This document shows positions 9,017-17,904 of a stretch of 64,000 nucleotides of DNA, piece after piece (the first letter of the stretch is position 1; each line of letters starts with the position of its first letter). The notes beneath the pieces are model-generated. The model was not told where the DNA came from and searched no databases. It saw only the letters and a program-made list of their open reading frames with translations. The position numbers and the translations under genes are program-made. Source of the stretch: Halobacteriovorax sp. JY17 (GTDB lineage Bacteria > Bdellovibrionota > Bacteriovoracia > Bacteriovoracales > Bacteriovoracaceae); assembly GCF_002753895.1 (NCBI RefSeq), contig NZ_NJER01000003.1, positions 186,001-250,000 on the forward strand, read 5' to 3'.

Positions 9017-9706
9017 TTATTTTAAGATTAAAAAGACGCTGCTCTTTTTAGAGCCAGAAGACTTAGAATAATTAATCCCTTTCGACAAAGAGACACCTGA
9101 ATCTTTACTTGATAAGTCCTGCACGATACTTCCTAGATCCACTCGCTGTCCCTTACTCACTTGAATAGTTGTGATAAGGTTCGTTCTCTTATTTCCTAAG
9201 TTAATATCGACTTCTGTAAATTTCCCTCGAATCTGGCAGGAAATAGTAATCAAAGTATCATTTACAAATAATTGAGCGAGCTTTTGCTCCATTACTCTAA
9301 TCATTGAAACAGATTTCCCCTCATTACTCTTTTGTTTTTCACCAATATGAATCTTGGAGCCAAACTTTATAGACTTTGTATTTTTCTCACTTTCTCTTAG
9401 AGTCTCTATTTCAAATAGACACTCCCTCTTCCTTACAGCAGAATTTCCCATGACCTCAAATTGATAATTCATTGAAAGATACTTTTGGAAGAGCTCTACC
9501 CTGTCTTCGCCCACGCCAACCTCTACACAGTGCCGAGCTCTATTTAGAGTGATAAGATCTTTTTCTAATTTTATTTGATTTAAATAGATTTTAACTCGCT
9601 CTAGAGAGACATTTCTCTTGAAGCAGTATTGTCTTAACTCCATAGCACGCAGACTAATTGATGAGAGAAGAATGAATAGAAGTAAGACTAGATTACTCTT
9701 TTTCAC
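9017..9706 (-). CDS. Exported protein of unknown function downstream of dtxR-like gene
   Basis: I do not recognise this ~229-residue protein. The preferred start is GTG at 9706 (or TTG at 9709), which gives KKSNLVLLLFILLSSISLRA as a clean signal sequence; a GGGGGA lies about ten bases upstream. A longer frame reaches 9757 but would place extra residues before the signal. The body has several cysteines, basic stretches and a beta-rich C-terminal part with a Ser/Lys-rich tail. It overlaps the last 14 bases of the DtxR-family gene, so the two are probably translated together. A possible link to metal homeostasis is contextual only. Confidence 0.6.
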   Translation of the reverse strand: MKKSNLVLLLFILLSSISLRAMELRQYCFKRNVSLERVKIYLNQIKLEKDLITLNRARHCVEVGVGEDRVELFQKYLSMNYQFEVMGNSAVRKRECLFEIETLRESEKNTKSIKFGSKIHIGEKQKSNEGKSVSMIRVMEQKLAQLFVNDTLITISCQIRGKFTEVDINLGNKRTNLITTIQVSKGQRVDLGSIVQDLSSKDSGVSLSKGINYSKSSGSKKSSVFLILK

Positions 9707-10232
9707 CAAGATGTGAGTCCCCCGTCTGACTGGCAAAGAACTTCTCAGCACTATCAAATTCGCAGAAGTCTAAAGATGATTGAAACTTAAATCCAGCAGG
9801 AACCTTTCCACCTTCTTTTTCGATTCTCTCACAAGTACATGCAAGATTCTTCATAAAATCAAAGAACTTCGTCCCTGTTTCAGAACTCATTAAGTGCTCC
9901 ATTAAACAAGAATCTCTTTCAGCAGTCTCTTCGTTTACTCCAACAAAGTCTTTTAGAAAATAGAAGAGTAAAGTTCTAGAAGAAAGAATTCTATGAACTT
10001 CATCGTGACCCTTATCCGTAAGAATGAGAAATTTGCAATCTTCCTCTTCTTCGACAAAACCTTTCTTTTTTAAATTATTAAGTGCCGTTGATACACTTCC
10101 CTTAGTAAGCCCAAGGTCTTTTGCAATATCTGTAACTCTCGCAAAACCTCTACTCTCTTTCAACTTATGAATCGTCAGAAGGTAATGGGCCATCGAGTGT
10201 GATAATTCTATTTCGTGTGTTTTTCCAGTCAT
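9693..10232 (-). CDS. DtxR/MntR-family metal-dependent transcriptional repressor
   Basis: This is a 179-residue DNA-binding regulator. Residues 33-58 form the winged helix-turn-helix (DIAKDLGLTKGSVSTALNNL), followed by a dimerisation domain with the metal-site pattern ERDSCLMEH at 105-113. The ligands C109, E112 and H113 match the C-x2-E-H arrangement of iron-responsive DtxR/IdeR rather than the E-x2-E-H of MntR, so Fe(II) sensing is slightly favoured. No SH3-like third domain is visible given the length. An inverted repeat ATCAA-N6-TTGAT thirteen bases upstream of the start could be its own operator. It overlaps the following exported-protein gene. Confidence 0.85.
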   Translation of the reverse strand: MTGKTHEIELSHSMAHYLLTIHKLKESRGFARVTDIAKDLGLTKGSVSTALNNLKKKGFVEEEEDCKFLILTDKGHDEVHRILSSRTLLFYFLKDFVGVNEETAERDSCLMEHLMSSETGTKFFDFMKNLACTCERIEKEGGKVPAGFKFQSSLDFCEFDSAEKFFASQTGDSHLGEKE

Positions 10233-10244
10233 AATATACCTTGT

Positions 10245-10260
10245 ATCAAACTCTATTGAT
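10245..10260. promoter_or_regulatory. Candidate DtxR-family operator (inverted repeat)
   Basis: ATCAA-ACTCTA-TTGAT is a perfect five-base inverted repeat placed 13 bases before the regulator's ATG, a usual position for autoregulation. DtxR-family sites are interrupted palindromes of similar size, but the sequence does not match a consensus I can name. Confidence 0.35.
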
Positions 10261-10428
10261 GCGAGTCAAACGTCAACTTTTCTTTGCACTTAGGCAAAAC
10301 TATAACACCCTCTCTTCACAATGTTAAGTTATTGATATTAAAGATTTTACTTAAGAGGTGAGATTTTCCCATAGGCCGAATTTTACTACCGTGATAAAAT
10401 GATAAAGTATTGAAATAAGGAAATCACA

Positions 10429-12039
10429 ATGAAGCTAAGGATCTTTTTAAGTTTATTCCTCCTCTTATCCACGGCTGATATTGGTGCCCAGGCAATCATG
10501 GATACTCAATTTGGGCAGAATAATGATCCATCCAACCTCACAGACCAAGACAAAGACCTGTCTGAAAATTTTGTTCATGGTGAAAAAGTTCAACGAATTT
10601 ACGAAGAAGAATGTACTGCAAATAGTGAAACGGAAGATGCTTGTCTTGGAAATAAAGCTGATCCAAAATTCATGAAGATGAAGTCATCCATGGTCAGTGC
10701 TCTCGCCAAAGCCTATGCCATGATTATGGGGACTGCTGGCGGAGACCTAAGTACTACAAAAAGTAGTTGGGCCAAACCAAGTGATGCTGCCAAAACAGCG
10801 GATGACTCTGCAAACCAAACAACAAACAGCAAAGATGAACAGAAAGATTATTGTAAATATATACCTATCGCGACTGAAGCCATTGGAATGTTTAATACCA
10901 CTACTGATCAACAATCTATTAGCAACCTACCTACTAAAGAATCTTCTCAACAAAGGGACTCTTTATTAAAGGCCGCTGCAAATCACGAAAGTCGAGCAAA
11001 AACAGCAAAAATACAAACAACAGGATGGGGGGCAGGAACAGCTTGCTATATAGCAATGATGTCAATGAGTAGTGCCACCTGGGGAAGTACTGGAAACCTA
11101 CTTAAACTTGGCGCTTCAGTTTTATTAACAAAGTTTTACTATGATCAGATTGAGGCACACGAAAAGTATGCTGACAAGACAAAGGCTATCGCAGACAAGC
11201 TTCCAGGTAAGGGTGATTGTAACCCGATTACTGATAAACTATGTTTTTGCACTGAAGAGACTTCTAAGAAAAGACCTGATTACCAACAATACTGTCAGCC
11301 ACAAATGAGCAACAGAGCGATAGCTTATACCTCAGAGAGAATGACTTGTATTAATGAAAATATGAAAGAGGATCCGGCATGCCGTTGTGCTCAAACAGAT
11401 ACATGTGTCGACAAGAAAGTTATGACAACCATCTCAGGCTTTAATGGACAAAGCTTACTTTCATCTCCTTCCATTAGTGACTTTAGCACTCTAGCAAAAG
11501 GGGAGCTAACTTCTAAGAGTTTAACTAACGCCCAAACAAGTTTAAATAATGCTCTAGCAAAACTAAAGGAACTTGATAGCAAAGTTGAACTTGAACCGAA
11601 TACAATATTAAATGCAGCTCAAAAAAATGAAGCGAAGCTCTTAGAGAGTATGGGAATACCTGCAAACCTCGCTCAGAGAGTAGCAACGACAGCGCTTAGC
11701 TCTGAAGCCAAGAAGAATATGGCAAAGTTTAATGGAAGCTTTAATAACACAAGAAGAAACTACTCTAACTCATCAGCAAGAAAGAAGAACAATATTCTAA
11801 CCTTTTCTGGTGGTGATGGAATTAATTCAAACAAGAGAACAGTTGTAAACAAGAAGCCAGACTTTCTTTCAAGATTTGGAAAGAAGAAGACTAAAAAGAA
11901 TAGCCAAGAAGTACTAAAGTTCGCAGAGCAAGCAGAAAAGCAAGCACAGATATCTAAGAATAGTGATAGAAAAATATTTGATATTATTTCAAGAAGATAT
12001 CAAGTTTCAGGCTGGAGAAGACTGGAATATATAAAATAA
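10429..12039 (+). CDS. Large secreted protein of unknown function
   Basis: The 536-residue product starts with a signal peptide (MKLRIFLSLFLLLSTADIGA) and is rich in Ser, Thr, Asn and Lys. A hydrophobic stretch around residues 200-235 (CYIAMMSMSS to LLTKFYYDQ) could be membrane-associated. About a dozen cysteines cluster between 55 and 330 (for example NPITDKLCFC and DPACRCAQTDTC), suggesting disulfides in the periplasm or outside. The C-terminal 150 residues are highly basic, with repeated KK and RR pairs. The following DCC-family gene begins 16 bases after the stop. I recognise no domain. Confidence 0.75.
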   Translation: MKLRIFLSLFLLLSTADIGAQAIMDTQFGQNNDPSNLTDQDKDLSENFVHGEKVQRIYEEECTANSETEDACLGNKADPKFMKMKSSMVSALAKAYAMIMGTAGGDLSTTKSSWAKPSDAAKTADDSANQTTNSKDEQKDYCKYIPIATEAIGMFNTTTDQQSISNLPTKESSQQRDSLLKAAANHESRAKTAKIQTTGWGAGTACYIAMMSMSSATWGSTGNLLKLGASVLLTKFYYDQIEAHEKYADKTKAIADKLPGKGDCNPITDKLCFCTEETSKKRPDYQQYCQPQMSNRAIAYTSERMTCINENMKEDPACRCAQTDTCVDKKVMTTISGFNGQSLLSSPSISDFSTLAKGELTSKSLTNAQTSLNNALAKLKELDSKVELEPNTILNAAQKNEAKLLESMGIPANLAQRVATTALSSEAKKNMAKFNGSFNNTRRNYSNSSARKKNNILTFSGGDGINSNKRTVVNKKPDFLSRFGKKKTKKNSQEVLKFAEQAEKQAQISKNSDRKIFDIISRRYQVSGWRRLEYIK

Positions 12040-12054
12040 TCAAAAGCAGGTGCC

Positions 12055-12450
12055 ATGGAAGTGCAACAATTAAGGGAGAACTTCTCCCCTATTTTAATTT
12101 TTGATGATGAATGCTCACTCTGTCAGAGATTTACTGACTCAGTAAAACGAATGGAGCACACTACTCATATCAATTTTCAGCCATTAAATAATGTTGAATT
12201 ATTTGAGAAATTTCCAATCCTAAACAAAGAAGAATGTGAGAGAGAAGTTCACTTGCTACTCTCTAACTATGAAGTCTTAAAGGGCCCAAAAGTTGTCGAG
12301 TACTTAATCACTCTAAATCCTACTATCAAAAAAATCTCTTGGTTAATTCAGTCTAACGCGGGCCAAAAAGCTTTAGATATTTTCTATAAATCCTCAAATC
12401 TCTACCGCGAGTCATTGCTAAATAGATGCCCAAAATGTAAGAATAAATAG
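12055..12450 (+). CDS. DCC-family (DUF393) thiol-oxidoreductase-like protein
   Basis: The 131-residue protein carries FDDECSLCQRF near residue 17-27, the D-x2-C-x2-C signature that defines the DCC/DUF393 family. Members have a thioredoxin-like core in which the paired cysteines are presumed redox-active, though no reaction is firmly established. A second Cys pair (RCPKCKN) closes the protein. It has no export signal. It sits between a large secreted Cys-rich protein and a polyprenol-phosphate glycosyltransferase, spaced 16 and 26 bases, so the three are probably co-transcribed. Confidence 0.8.
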   Translation: MEVQQLRENFSPILIFDDECSLCQRFTDSVKRMEHTTHINFQPLNNVELFEKFPILNKEECEREVHLLLSNYEVLKGPKVVEYLITLNPTIKKISWLIQSNAGQKALDIFYKSSNLYRESLLNRCPKCKNK

Positions 12451-12476
12451 AACTAATGAACTAGCTGGAGTTTGAA

Positions 12477-13205
12477 TTGTTACCATTTGATAAAACGCTG
12501 ATTATCATTCCAACTTATAATGAAATTGATAATATTGAGAGAATGATTACGACTCTCTTCGAACTTCATAAGGGAGTAAATCTCCTAATTATCGAGGATG
12601 GCTCCCCTGATGGAACAGCTGATGTCGTAAAGAAATTCCAAGAAGTTTATCCAACTCAATTACATATGATTCAAAGAACTGGAAAACTAGGCCTTGGAAC
12701 TGCTTATGTCACTGGCTTCAAATGGGCGTTAGAGAGAGAGTATCAATTTATTTTTGAAATGGATTGTGACTTCTCCCATGATCCAGCTCAGGTCCCAGAT
12801 CTTCTAGAGGCTGCTCAGACTAACGATCTCGTAATTGGGTCAAGATATATTGATGGAATTAGAATTATCAATTGGCCCTTTAGAAGACTACTACTTTCAT
12901 ACTTAGCTTCTATCTACACAAGATTTATCACTAATATTCCAGTTTTTGATACTACTGGTGGTTTTAAGTGCTTTTCAAGAAAAGCTCTTGAGTCTCTTGA
13001 TTTAGAGAATATCATTTCTAAAGGATATATCTTTCAGCTTGAGCTAAATTACAAAGTCTGGGCCAAAGGATTAAAGGTAAAAGAAGTTCCTATTATTTTC
13101 TATGAGAGAAGAGATGGGCAATCTAAGATGGCCGGAGGAATTATTTTCGAAGCTCTATACTCAGTTCTAAGGCTTAGAGTTCACAGAATTCTGGGGAAAC
13201 TTTAG
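12477..13205 (+). CDS. Polyprenol-phosphate mannosyltransferase-like GT2 enzyme
   Basis: This is a 242-residue family 2 glycosyltransferase. IIIPTYNEIDNIE (9-21) and IIEDGSPDGTAD (38-49) form the nucleotide-sugar fold, and MDCDFSHDP near 97-105 is the metal-binding DxD-like motif of dolichol/polyprenol-phosphate mannose synthases. Length fits the single-domain soluble form; no C-terminal membrane pair is seen. It should charge a polyprenyl phosphate with a sugar (probably mannose) on the inner face of the membrane, for glycoprotein or polysaccharide assembly. The start is TTG, with GGAG six bases upstream. Sugar specificity is unproven. Confidence 0.85.
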   Translation: MLPFDKTLIIIPTYNEIDNIERMITTLFELHKGVNLLIIEDGSPDGTADVVKKFQEVYPTQLHMIQRTGKLGLGTAYVTGFKWALEREYQFIFEMDCDFSHDPAQVPDLLEAAQTNDLVIGSRYIDGIRIINWPFRRLLLSYLASIYTRFITNIPVFDTTGGFKCFSRKALESLDLENIISKGYIFQLELNYKVWAKGLKVKEVPIIFYERRDGQSKMAGGIIFEALYSVLRLRVHRILGKL

Positions 13206-13208
13206 AAA

Positions 13209-13240
13209 TAGCCTCTTAGGAAAAAGAGGCTACGCTTTTA
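13209..13240 (+). terminator. Intrinsic terminator after the glycosyltransferase gene
   Basis: TAGCCTCTT (13209-13217) pairs with AAGAGGCTA (13224-13232) around a six-base loop, followed by CGCTTTTAG. It lies just after the stop codon at 13205 and before the convergent metallopeptidase-like gene. Confidence 0.65.
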
Positions 13241-13253
13241 GCATTAAGGTCAA

Positions 13254-14261
13254 TTACAGCCCTTCTATATTTTGAGAATAGACGACATTCACAAGAACTG
13301 GATCAAAGCCCTTCTTTAAAACTTCATCTTTAAACTCAATGATAGAAGGAAAGTTCTTTCCAACAGAAAGATCCCAGAGGTCTTTAAAACTGATACTTAT
13401 ATTTTCATTATCATTATTAAGATCAATTAAATCCCAAAGAAACGAGTAGACTCTCCACTCATTCGTCGGCCCCTTGCATACATCACTTGGAACGTGCTCA
13501 ATTTCAAGAGGAGCACGTCTTGGAACCATATATTCAAACTTTGCCATTGGATCATTTAAATCGACTGAAACCCACGCCGAAAAGAAACTTGCCCAGCCTT
13601 CACTGAGAGCCAGCGCCTTTGAATAACACTCATCAATTCTGTGGCTTCCACCACCACTTCGACCAATTCTTCCGTGAGCATAAATGGCGTGACCGATCTC
13701 ATGTCCTACGACATCCCACTGATAACCTTTCGTCACGTTAACTGTTCCATTATAGTAGTCACCACTTGAAGGAAATTTAATTTTTATTTTTCCATTAATA
13801 AAGTCGTCTCGGTCTATTTCTTTTAATTTTCGAGAAAGCGTTGCCGCCACATTTCTTACTTTAAAATATTCACCACCAACAGAGTCATAATCAAAGATTA
13901 GTTTCTGCCCTTCACTACAATTTCCTTCAACTTCTAATTCAAATTCTTTATTCCAATCCCCTAGAATTTTAAACTTCTCTAAGCTTAAATCTGCAGTGAC
14001 TGAGAAATGATTTCCATTCTCACAATTCGTTCTGGAATCACTTTTAAATGAAAGATTCTGAACGGTTTCTTCAATTCCATTCTTTAGAATAACAGCATTT
14101 ATAGAGACCCCTCTATTTCTAATTGGAAATGAAATTACCGAGTCCGGTGAAATTCTTGTATCAATGAGCTTTTGAAAAGAAGCTTCTGATAGATCCTCTT
14201 CGTGGGTAGTAGAGAATGCATTAAATGAGAAAAGAAAGAGCACGAGAGAAATAAATTTCAT
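13254..14261 (-). CDS. Secreted HExxH-type protein, putative zinc metallopeptidase
   Basis: The start at 14261 is preferred over an upstream ATG at 14306 because it has AAGGA six bases upstream and yields a proper signal peptide (MKFISLVLFLFSFNAFS). The 335-residue product has HEIGH at about 187-191 in a VVGHEIGHAIYAHG context, the zinc-binding helix of gluzincin/metzincin-like peptidases. A downstream acidic region ALSEGWASFFSAW could supply the glutamate third ligand (gluzincin type). The N-terminal ~150 residues look beta-rich. I cannot assign a peptidase family. It is monocistronic between two intergenic gaps. Confidence 0.7.
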   Translation of the reverse strand: MKFISLVLFLFSFNAFSTTHEEDLSEASFQKLIDTRISPDSVISFPIRNRGVSINAVILKNGIEETVQNLSFKSDSRTNCENGNHFSVTADLSLEKFKILGDWNKEFELEVEGNCSEGQKLIFDYDSVGGEYFKVRNVAATLSRKLKEIDRDDFINGKIKIKFPSSGDYYNGTVNVTKGYQWDVVGHEIGHAIYAHGRIGRSGGGSHRIDECYSKALALSEGWASFFSAWVSVDLNDPMAKFEYMVPRRAPLEIEHVPSDVCKGPTNEWRVYSFLWDLIDLNNDNENISISFKDLWDLSVGKNFPSIIEFKDEVLKKGFDPVLVNVVYSQNIEGL

Positions 14262-14351
14262 AGAAAATCCTTTAAATAAGTGAATACCTCCATGGTATCT
14301 TTTCATTTAAAGGCGTGTCATGACACTAGAAATCAAGAGTGAATCACTCAA

Positions 14352-15023
14352 CTAACGGTCAAATGTCTTTCTAGAAAATATTTCTCTATTAAAAGGTATA
14401 AAAGTCATAAGGACAAAGATCCACACGCCACCAAATTCGAGGATTTCTCCTTTCTTACCACCGGCAATGAATTCAGTAATGATGACTAATAAGAGATACG
14501 CCCCAATATGAAAGTACTTAGGAAGAGGTATCGCCATTGAATCAATAATTATTTTAACTTTATCTATCTTCCTATAGAGAAAAGGAAGTATTAGAAAGTA
14601 GAAACCAATGAGAATTCCAAGAATTGTTCCAAAAATAAGTTTATTAATTTTTGTTCCACCAACAATTAAATTATGAAGATTAGTTTCGCCTTGAGAGTTA
14701 TGAGTTAAAAAGAAATCAGATGATTGAATTCCCAAAACCCTCTGCCCCCAAGAAATTTCCTCACCTGCTCCAAAGAAGAACAAACAACCTAAGACAAAAG
14801 TACAAAAGAGAAATAACTTTCCTCTAAATGGACGTAGTATAGAAATTCTATAGAAGCATAGAACACAACCAACAAGAAGTCCTAAGACTGTTAACCATTC
14901 AACAAAACCATCCTCTCTAGCAAAAGTTCCTTCATACCAAGTGAGATCTATATGAGATCCAATAGCACCAGCAAGAGAGACAAGAAGAACAATAACATAA
15001 GCTAATCTTTCCAAACTAAACAT
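14352..15023 (-). CDS. Integral membrane protein with GEEISWGQR motif, unknown function
   Basis: Six hydrophobic segments are visible in 223 residues. Between segments 3 and 4 lies a strongly conserved-looking loop with GAGEEISWGQR (about 86-96) and NSQGETNLHNL (about 109-119), a pairing I associate with uncharacterised bacterial membrane proteins of no assigned function. The acidic and His/Asn content of the loop hints at a metal or substrate site. Its ATG overlaps the rpiB stop by one base (TAATG), so it is translationally coupled to rpiB. Function not assigned. Confidence 0.65.
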   Translation of the reverse strand: MFSLERLAYVIVLLVSLAGAIGSHIDLTWYEGTFAREDGFVEWLTVLGLLVGCVLCFYRISILRPFRGKLFLFCTFVLGCLFFFGAGEEISWGQRVLGIQSSDFFLTHNSQGETNLHNLIVGGTKINKLIFGTILGILIGFYFLILPFLYRKIDKVKIIIDSMAIPLPKYFHIGAYLLLVIITEFIAGGKKGEILEFGGVWIFVLMTFIPFNREIFSRKTFDR

Positions 15024-15463
15024 TAAACATCTTCTCCGATCTCATTAAACATTGCGACTCTCTCTGCGTGGCGACCTTCTTGAAATTCAGCGCTCAGCCA
15101 TATAGCAACTATATTTTTTATTTCATCTATTGTATTTATTCTAGCACCAATGCAAAGAATATTGGCATTATTATGCTCAATAGAAAGCTTTGCATCTAAC
15201 TCGGTTCTACAAAGAGCTGCCCTTGCACCTTTATAGCGATTGGCAACCATTGAGACTCCTATTCCAGAACCACATAGTAGAATTCCTTTTACACCATCAC
15301 GAACAACCCCTTTGGCCAAAGAGCTTGCGTAATCAGGGTAGTCGCAACGAGTATTTTCGAGAGTTCCCACATCATCAATTTGATGACCAAGTTCAATGAG
15401 GTAATTTTTTAGGAGTTCTTTTTCTTCGAATGCTGCGTGATCACAGCCTATGTAGATCTTCAT
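15023..15463 (-). CDS. rpiB: Ribose-5-phosphate isomerase B
   Basis: This 146-residue protein has the RpiB/LacAB fold signatures: GCDHAAFEEK near the N-terminus and ILLCGSGIGVSMVANRYKGARAA (each part typical of the catalytic cysteine loop and phosphate-binding segment). It interconverts ribose-5-phosphate and ribulose-5-phosphate in the non-oxidative pentose phosphate pathway, linking nucleotide sugars with glycolysis. Length is standard. It lies downstream of ahcY, separated by a hairpin, and overlaps the following membrane-protein gene by one base. Confidence 0.93.
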   Translation of the reverse strand: MKIYIGCDHAAFEEKELLKNYLIELGHQIDDVGTLENTRCDYPDYASSLAKGVVRDGVKGILLCGSGIGVSMVANRYKGARAALCRTELDAKLSIEHNNANILCIGARINTIDEIKNIVAIWLSAEFQEGRHAERVAMFNEIGEDV

Positions 15464-15481
15464 ATATTCATCCGTATAATT

Positions 15482-15507
15482 GCCCTTGTGCTACTAAACA
15501 CAAGGGC
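15482..15507 (-). terminator. Strong hairpin between ahcY and rpiB, possible terminator
   Basis: GCCCTTGTG and CACAAGGGC form a perfect nine-base-pair stem around an eight-base loop just after the ahcY stop. The run that follows on the minus strand (AATTATAC) is poor in U, so it may attenuate rather than fully stop transcription into rpiB. Confidence 0.55.
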
Positions 15508-15515
15508 AAAGAAAT

Positions 15516-16811
15516 TTAATATCTGTAGTGATTTGGCTTATAAGGTCCTTCAACAGGAACTGATAAGTAAGCTGCTTGGTCTTTAGAAAGAGTATCAAGT
15601 CTTACACCAATTCTCTCAAGGTGAAGTCTTGCAACTTTTTCATCAAGGTGCTTAGGAAGCATGTAAACTTTGTTCTCATACTTATCTGAATTATCCCAAA
15701 GTTCCATCTGTGCCATAACCTGATTTGTAAACGAGTTAGACATAACAAATGAAGGGTGCCCAGTAGCACAACCAAGATTCACAAGACGACCTTCAGCAAG
15801 AAGAATTAATCTTCTTCCATCTTTACCGATGTACTGATCAACTTGTGGCTTAATATTAATTTTATCGTAGTTGTTATTTAAGTGAGCAACAGCAATTTCA
15901 TTATCGAAGTGACCGATATTTGAAATAATTGCGTTGTCTTTCATCATATCAATATGATTAGCATTGATCACATCATAACAACCTGTAGTTGTAACAAAGA
16001 TATCTCCAAGCTTAGCAGCATCGTTCATTGGCATTACTTCGAAACCTTCCATTGCAGCTTGAAGCGCACAGATTGGATCAATTTCAGTAACGATAACACG
16101 TCCACCAAGACCTTTAAGAGATTGTGCAGAACCTTTACCTACGTCACCGTAACCAGCAACAACACAAACTTTACCAGCGATCATTACGTCAGTTGCTCTC
16201 TTAATACCGTCAACAAGTGACTCTCTACATCCGTAAAGGTTATCAAACTTAGATTTAGTAACTGAGTCATTGATGTTGATAGCAGGCATTTTTAGTGTAC
16301 CTTTTTCAACTCTCTCATATAGTCTATGAACACCTGTAGTTGTTTCTTCTGATAAACCTTTAATTCCTGCAATCATTTCAGGAAATTTATCGTGAACCAT
16401 ATTCGTTAAATCACCACCGTCATCAAGAATCATATTTAATGGAGAACCATCGGCCCACTTAAGAGTCTTCTCGATACACCAGTCAAATTCTTCGTCGCTA
16501 AGACCTTTCCATGCAAATACAGGAATTCCAGCAGCGGCCATAGCAGCAGCAGCGTGATCTTGAGTAGAGAAAATATTACATGAAGACCATCTTACTTCAG
16601 CACCTAGAGCAACTAGAGTTTCCATAAGAACAGCAGTTTGAATTGTCATGTGTAGACAACCAGCAATCTTAGCGCCTTTAAGTGGCTTTGATGCTCCAAA
16701 CTCTTCTCTAAGTGCCATTAGACCTGGCATTTCAGATTCAGCAATTGTGATTTCCTTACGTCCCCAGTCCGCAAGCGTGATATCTTTTACTTTGTAGTCA
16801 GTAAATTCCAT
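15516..16811 (-). CDS. ahcY: S-adenosylhomocysteinase
   Basis: The 431-residue protein is full length for SAH hydrolase. The N-terminal [15 protein letters not shown], the substrate-binding [14 protein letters not shown] and the NAD-binding [16 protein letters not shown] segments are all diagnostic, as is the C-terminal KPNHYRY ending with the NAD-contacting Lys and Tyr. It hydrolyses S-adenosylhomocysteine to adenosine and homocysteine, keeping methyltransferases active. GGAGG precedes the start. Upstream, TTGCTC and TATATT spaced by 18 bases make a plausible promoter. No SAH riboswitch is seen in the leader. Confidence 0.97.
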   Translation of the reverse strand: MEFTDYKVKDITLADWGRKEITIAESEMPGLMALREEFGASKPLKGAKIAGCLHMTIQTAVLMETLVALGAEVRWSSCNIFSTQDHAAAAMAAAGIPVFAWKGLSDEEFDWCIEKTLKWADGSPLNMILDDGGDLTNMVHDKFPEMIAGIKGLSEETTTGVHRLYERVEKGTLKMPAININDSVTKSKFDNLYGCRESLVDGIKRATDVMIAGKVCVVAGYGDVGKGSAQSLKGLGGRVIVTEIDPICALQAAMEGFEVMPMNDAAKLGDIFVTTTGCYDVINANHIDMMKDNAIISNIGHFDNEIAVAHLNNNYDKINIKPQVDQYIGKDGRRLILLAEGRLVNLGCATGHPSFVMSNSFTNQVMAQMELWDNSDKYENKVYMLPKHLDEKVARLHLERIGVRLDTLSKDQAAYLSVPVEGPYKPNHYRY

Positions 16812-16947
16812 TTAATCCTCCAAGATTTGATGTCTAAAACTCGGATAATATAACACTTAGGGCACCATAGGAGCAAGAAACCTTTACCCAAGTCGTTGAC
16901 CTAAGGCCTTAAAAAAGCTAAAAATCAGCATTATCGGTTAGGACACA

Positions 16948-17904
16948 TTGCAACAAGGACACTTTGTGGGTGATTACACAAAGCTGAGCGCTACAGACGC
17001 TCAGAATATTATCGATTTATACGGACTCGGAAAGATCACAAGCTTGAGCTCTCTTTCTCTTGGAATATCAAATTCTAATTATAAAATTGAGATTGATGGT
17101 AGTGCATACTTACTAAAAGTCTCTAATGACAAAGGCTTTGATCATCTAAAAGAAGAGCAAGAAATTCTCACTCACTTAAGTGAATCAGGGTTTAAGTTCT
17201 CTCTTAGACCATATTCAACAAAGGCCGGCGAGAACGTTTATATTTACGAAGAGTACTTCGGGGTTATTTTTCCATTCATAGAAGGAATTGCGCCAGGGCC
17301 TTGTGATCAAACTTGTTTTGAAATTGGACGAGGATTAGCAACGCTTCACAGTTTAGAATGTGATACTGAAGATATTAGATCACATCACAGTGTTGGCTTT
17401 GGACCACAAGAGATTGTTGAATATACTGAAAGTGAAAAATGCCCAGATGATTTTAAAGAAATTGTTGAGTATATCTTTCCCGATAAATTGGTGAGCTTCA
17501 TGGAACTCCCTCTAGAAAAAGGAATTATTCACGGAGATCTATACTACGACAATACTCTCTTTGATGAAAACCATTTGGCAGTCATCTTAGATTTTGAACA
17601 AGCAGGTGTTGGAGAATACTTATTTGACTTAGGTATTTCAATTTCTGGAACTTGTTTAGAGAAGGGAAGAATTAATTCTTCCTTAATAGATTCATACTTA
17701 AATGGATACGAAGATGTTAGGCCTCTTTCAATTTTTGAAAGAGAGAATTTAGATAAAGCTATAGTTATTGGGTTTCTATCGATCGCTCTATGGAGAATAA
17801 AGCGCTTCAAAGAAGGTAGTCTAAACCCGTTAATGGCAAATAGTTATCAAGAGCTTTTAAGTAAAGCTAAAATATTTTGGGACGACAGGACAAACAATGA
17901 ATGA
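16948..17904 (+). CDS. APH-fold kinase, homoserine kinase (ThrB2)-like
   Basis: This 318-residue protein has the aminoglycoside-phosphotransferase fold. GISNSNYKIE (about 42-51) is the nucleotide-loop region, HGDLYYDNTLF (about 195-205) is the catalytic loop, and ILDFEQAG (about 212-219) is the DFG equivalent. N-terminal and loop sequences resemble homoserine kinase of the Pseudomonas/Agrobacterium type, but choline/ethanolamine or other small-alcohol kinases share the fold. Two possible starts exist, TTG at 16948 and GTG at 16966, each preceded by its own AGGA. The stop overlaps the next gene by eight bases. Confidence 0.7.
   Translation: MQQGHFVGDYTKLSATDAQNIIDLYGLGKITSLSSLSLGISNSNYKIEIDGSAYLLKVSNDKGFDHLKEEQEILTHLSESGFKFSLRPYSTKAGENVYIYEEYFGVIFPFIEGIAPGPCDQTCFEIGRGLATLHSLECDTEDIRSHHSVGFGPQEIVEYTESEKCPDDFKEIVEYIFPDKLVSFMELPLEKGIIHGDLYYDNTLFDENHLAVILDFEQAGVGEYLFDLGISISGTCLEKGRINSSLIDSYLNGYEDVRPLSIFERENLDKAIVIGFLSIALWRIKRFKEGSLNPLMANSYQELLSKAKIFWDDRTNNE

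Noticed and set aside
16812-16947. Possible SAH riboswitch before ahcY
   Set aside because: The leader has no match I can see to the conserved SAH-aptamer core and is too short between promoter and start.
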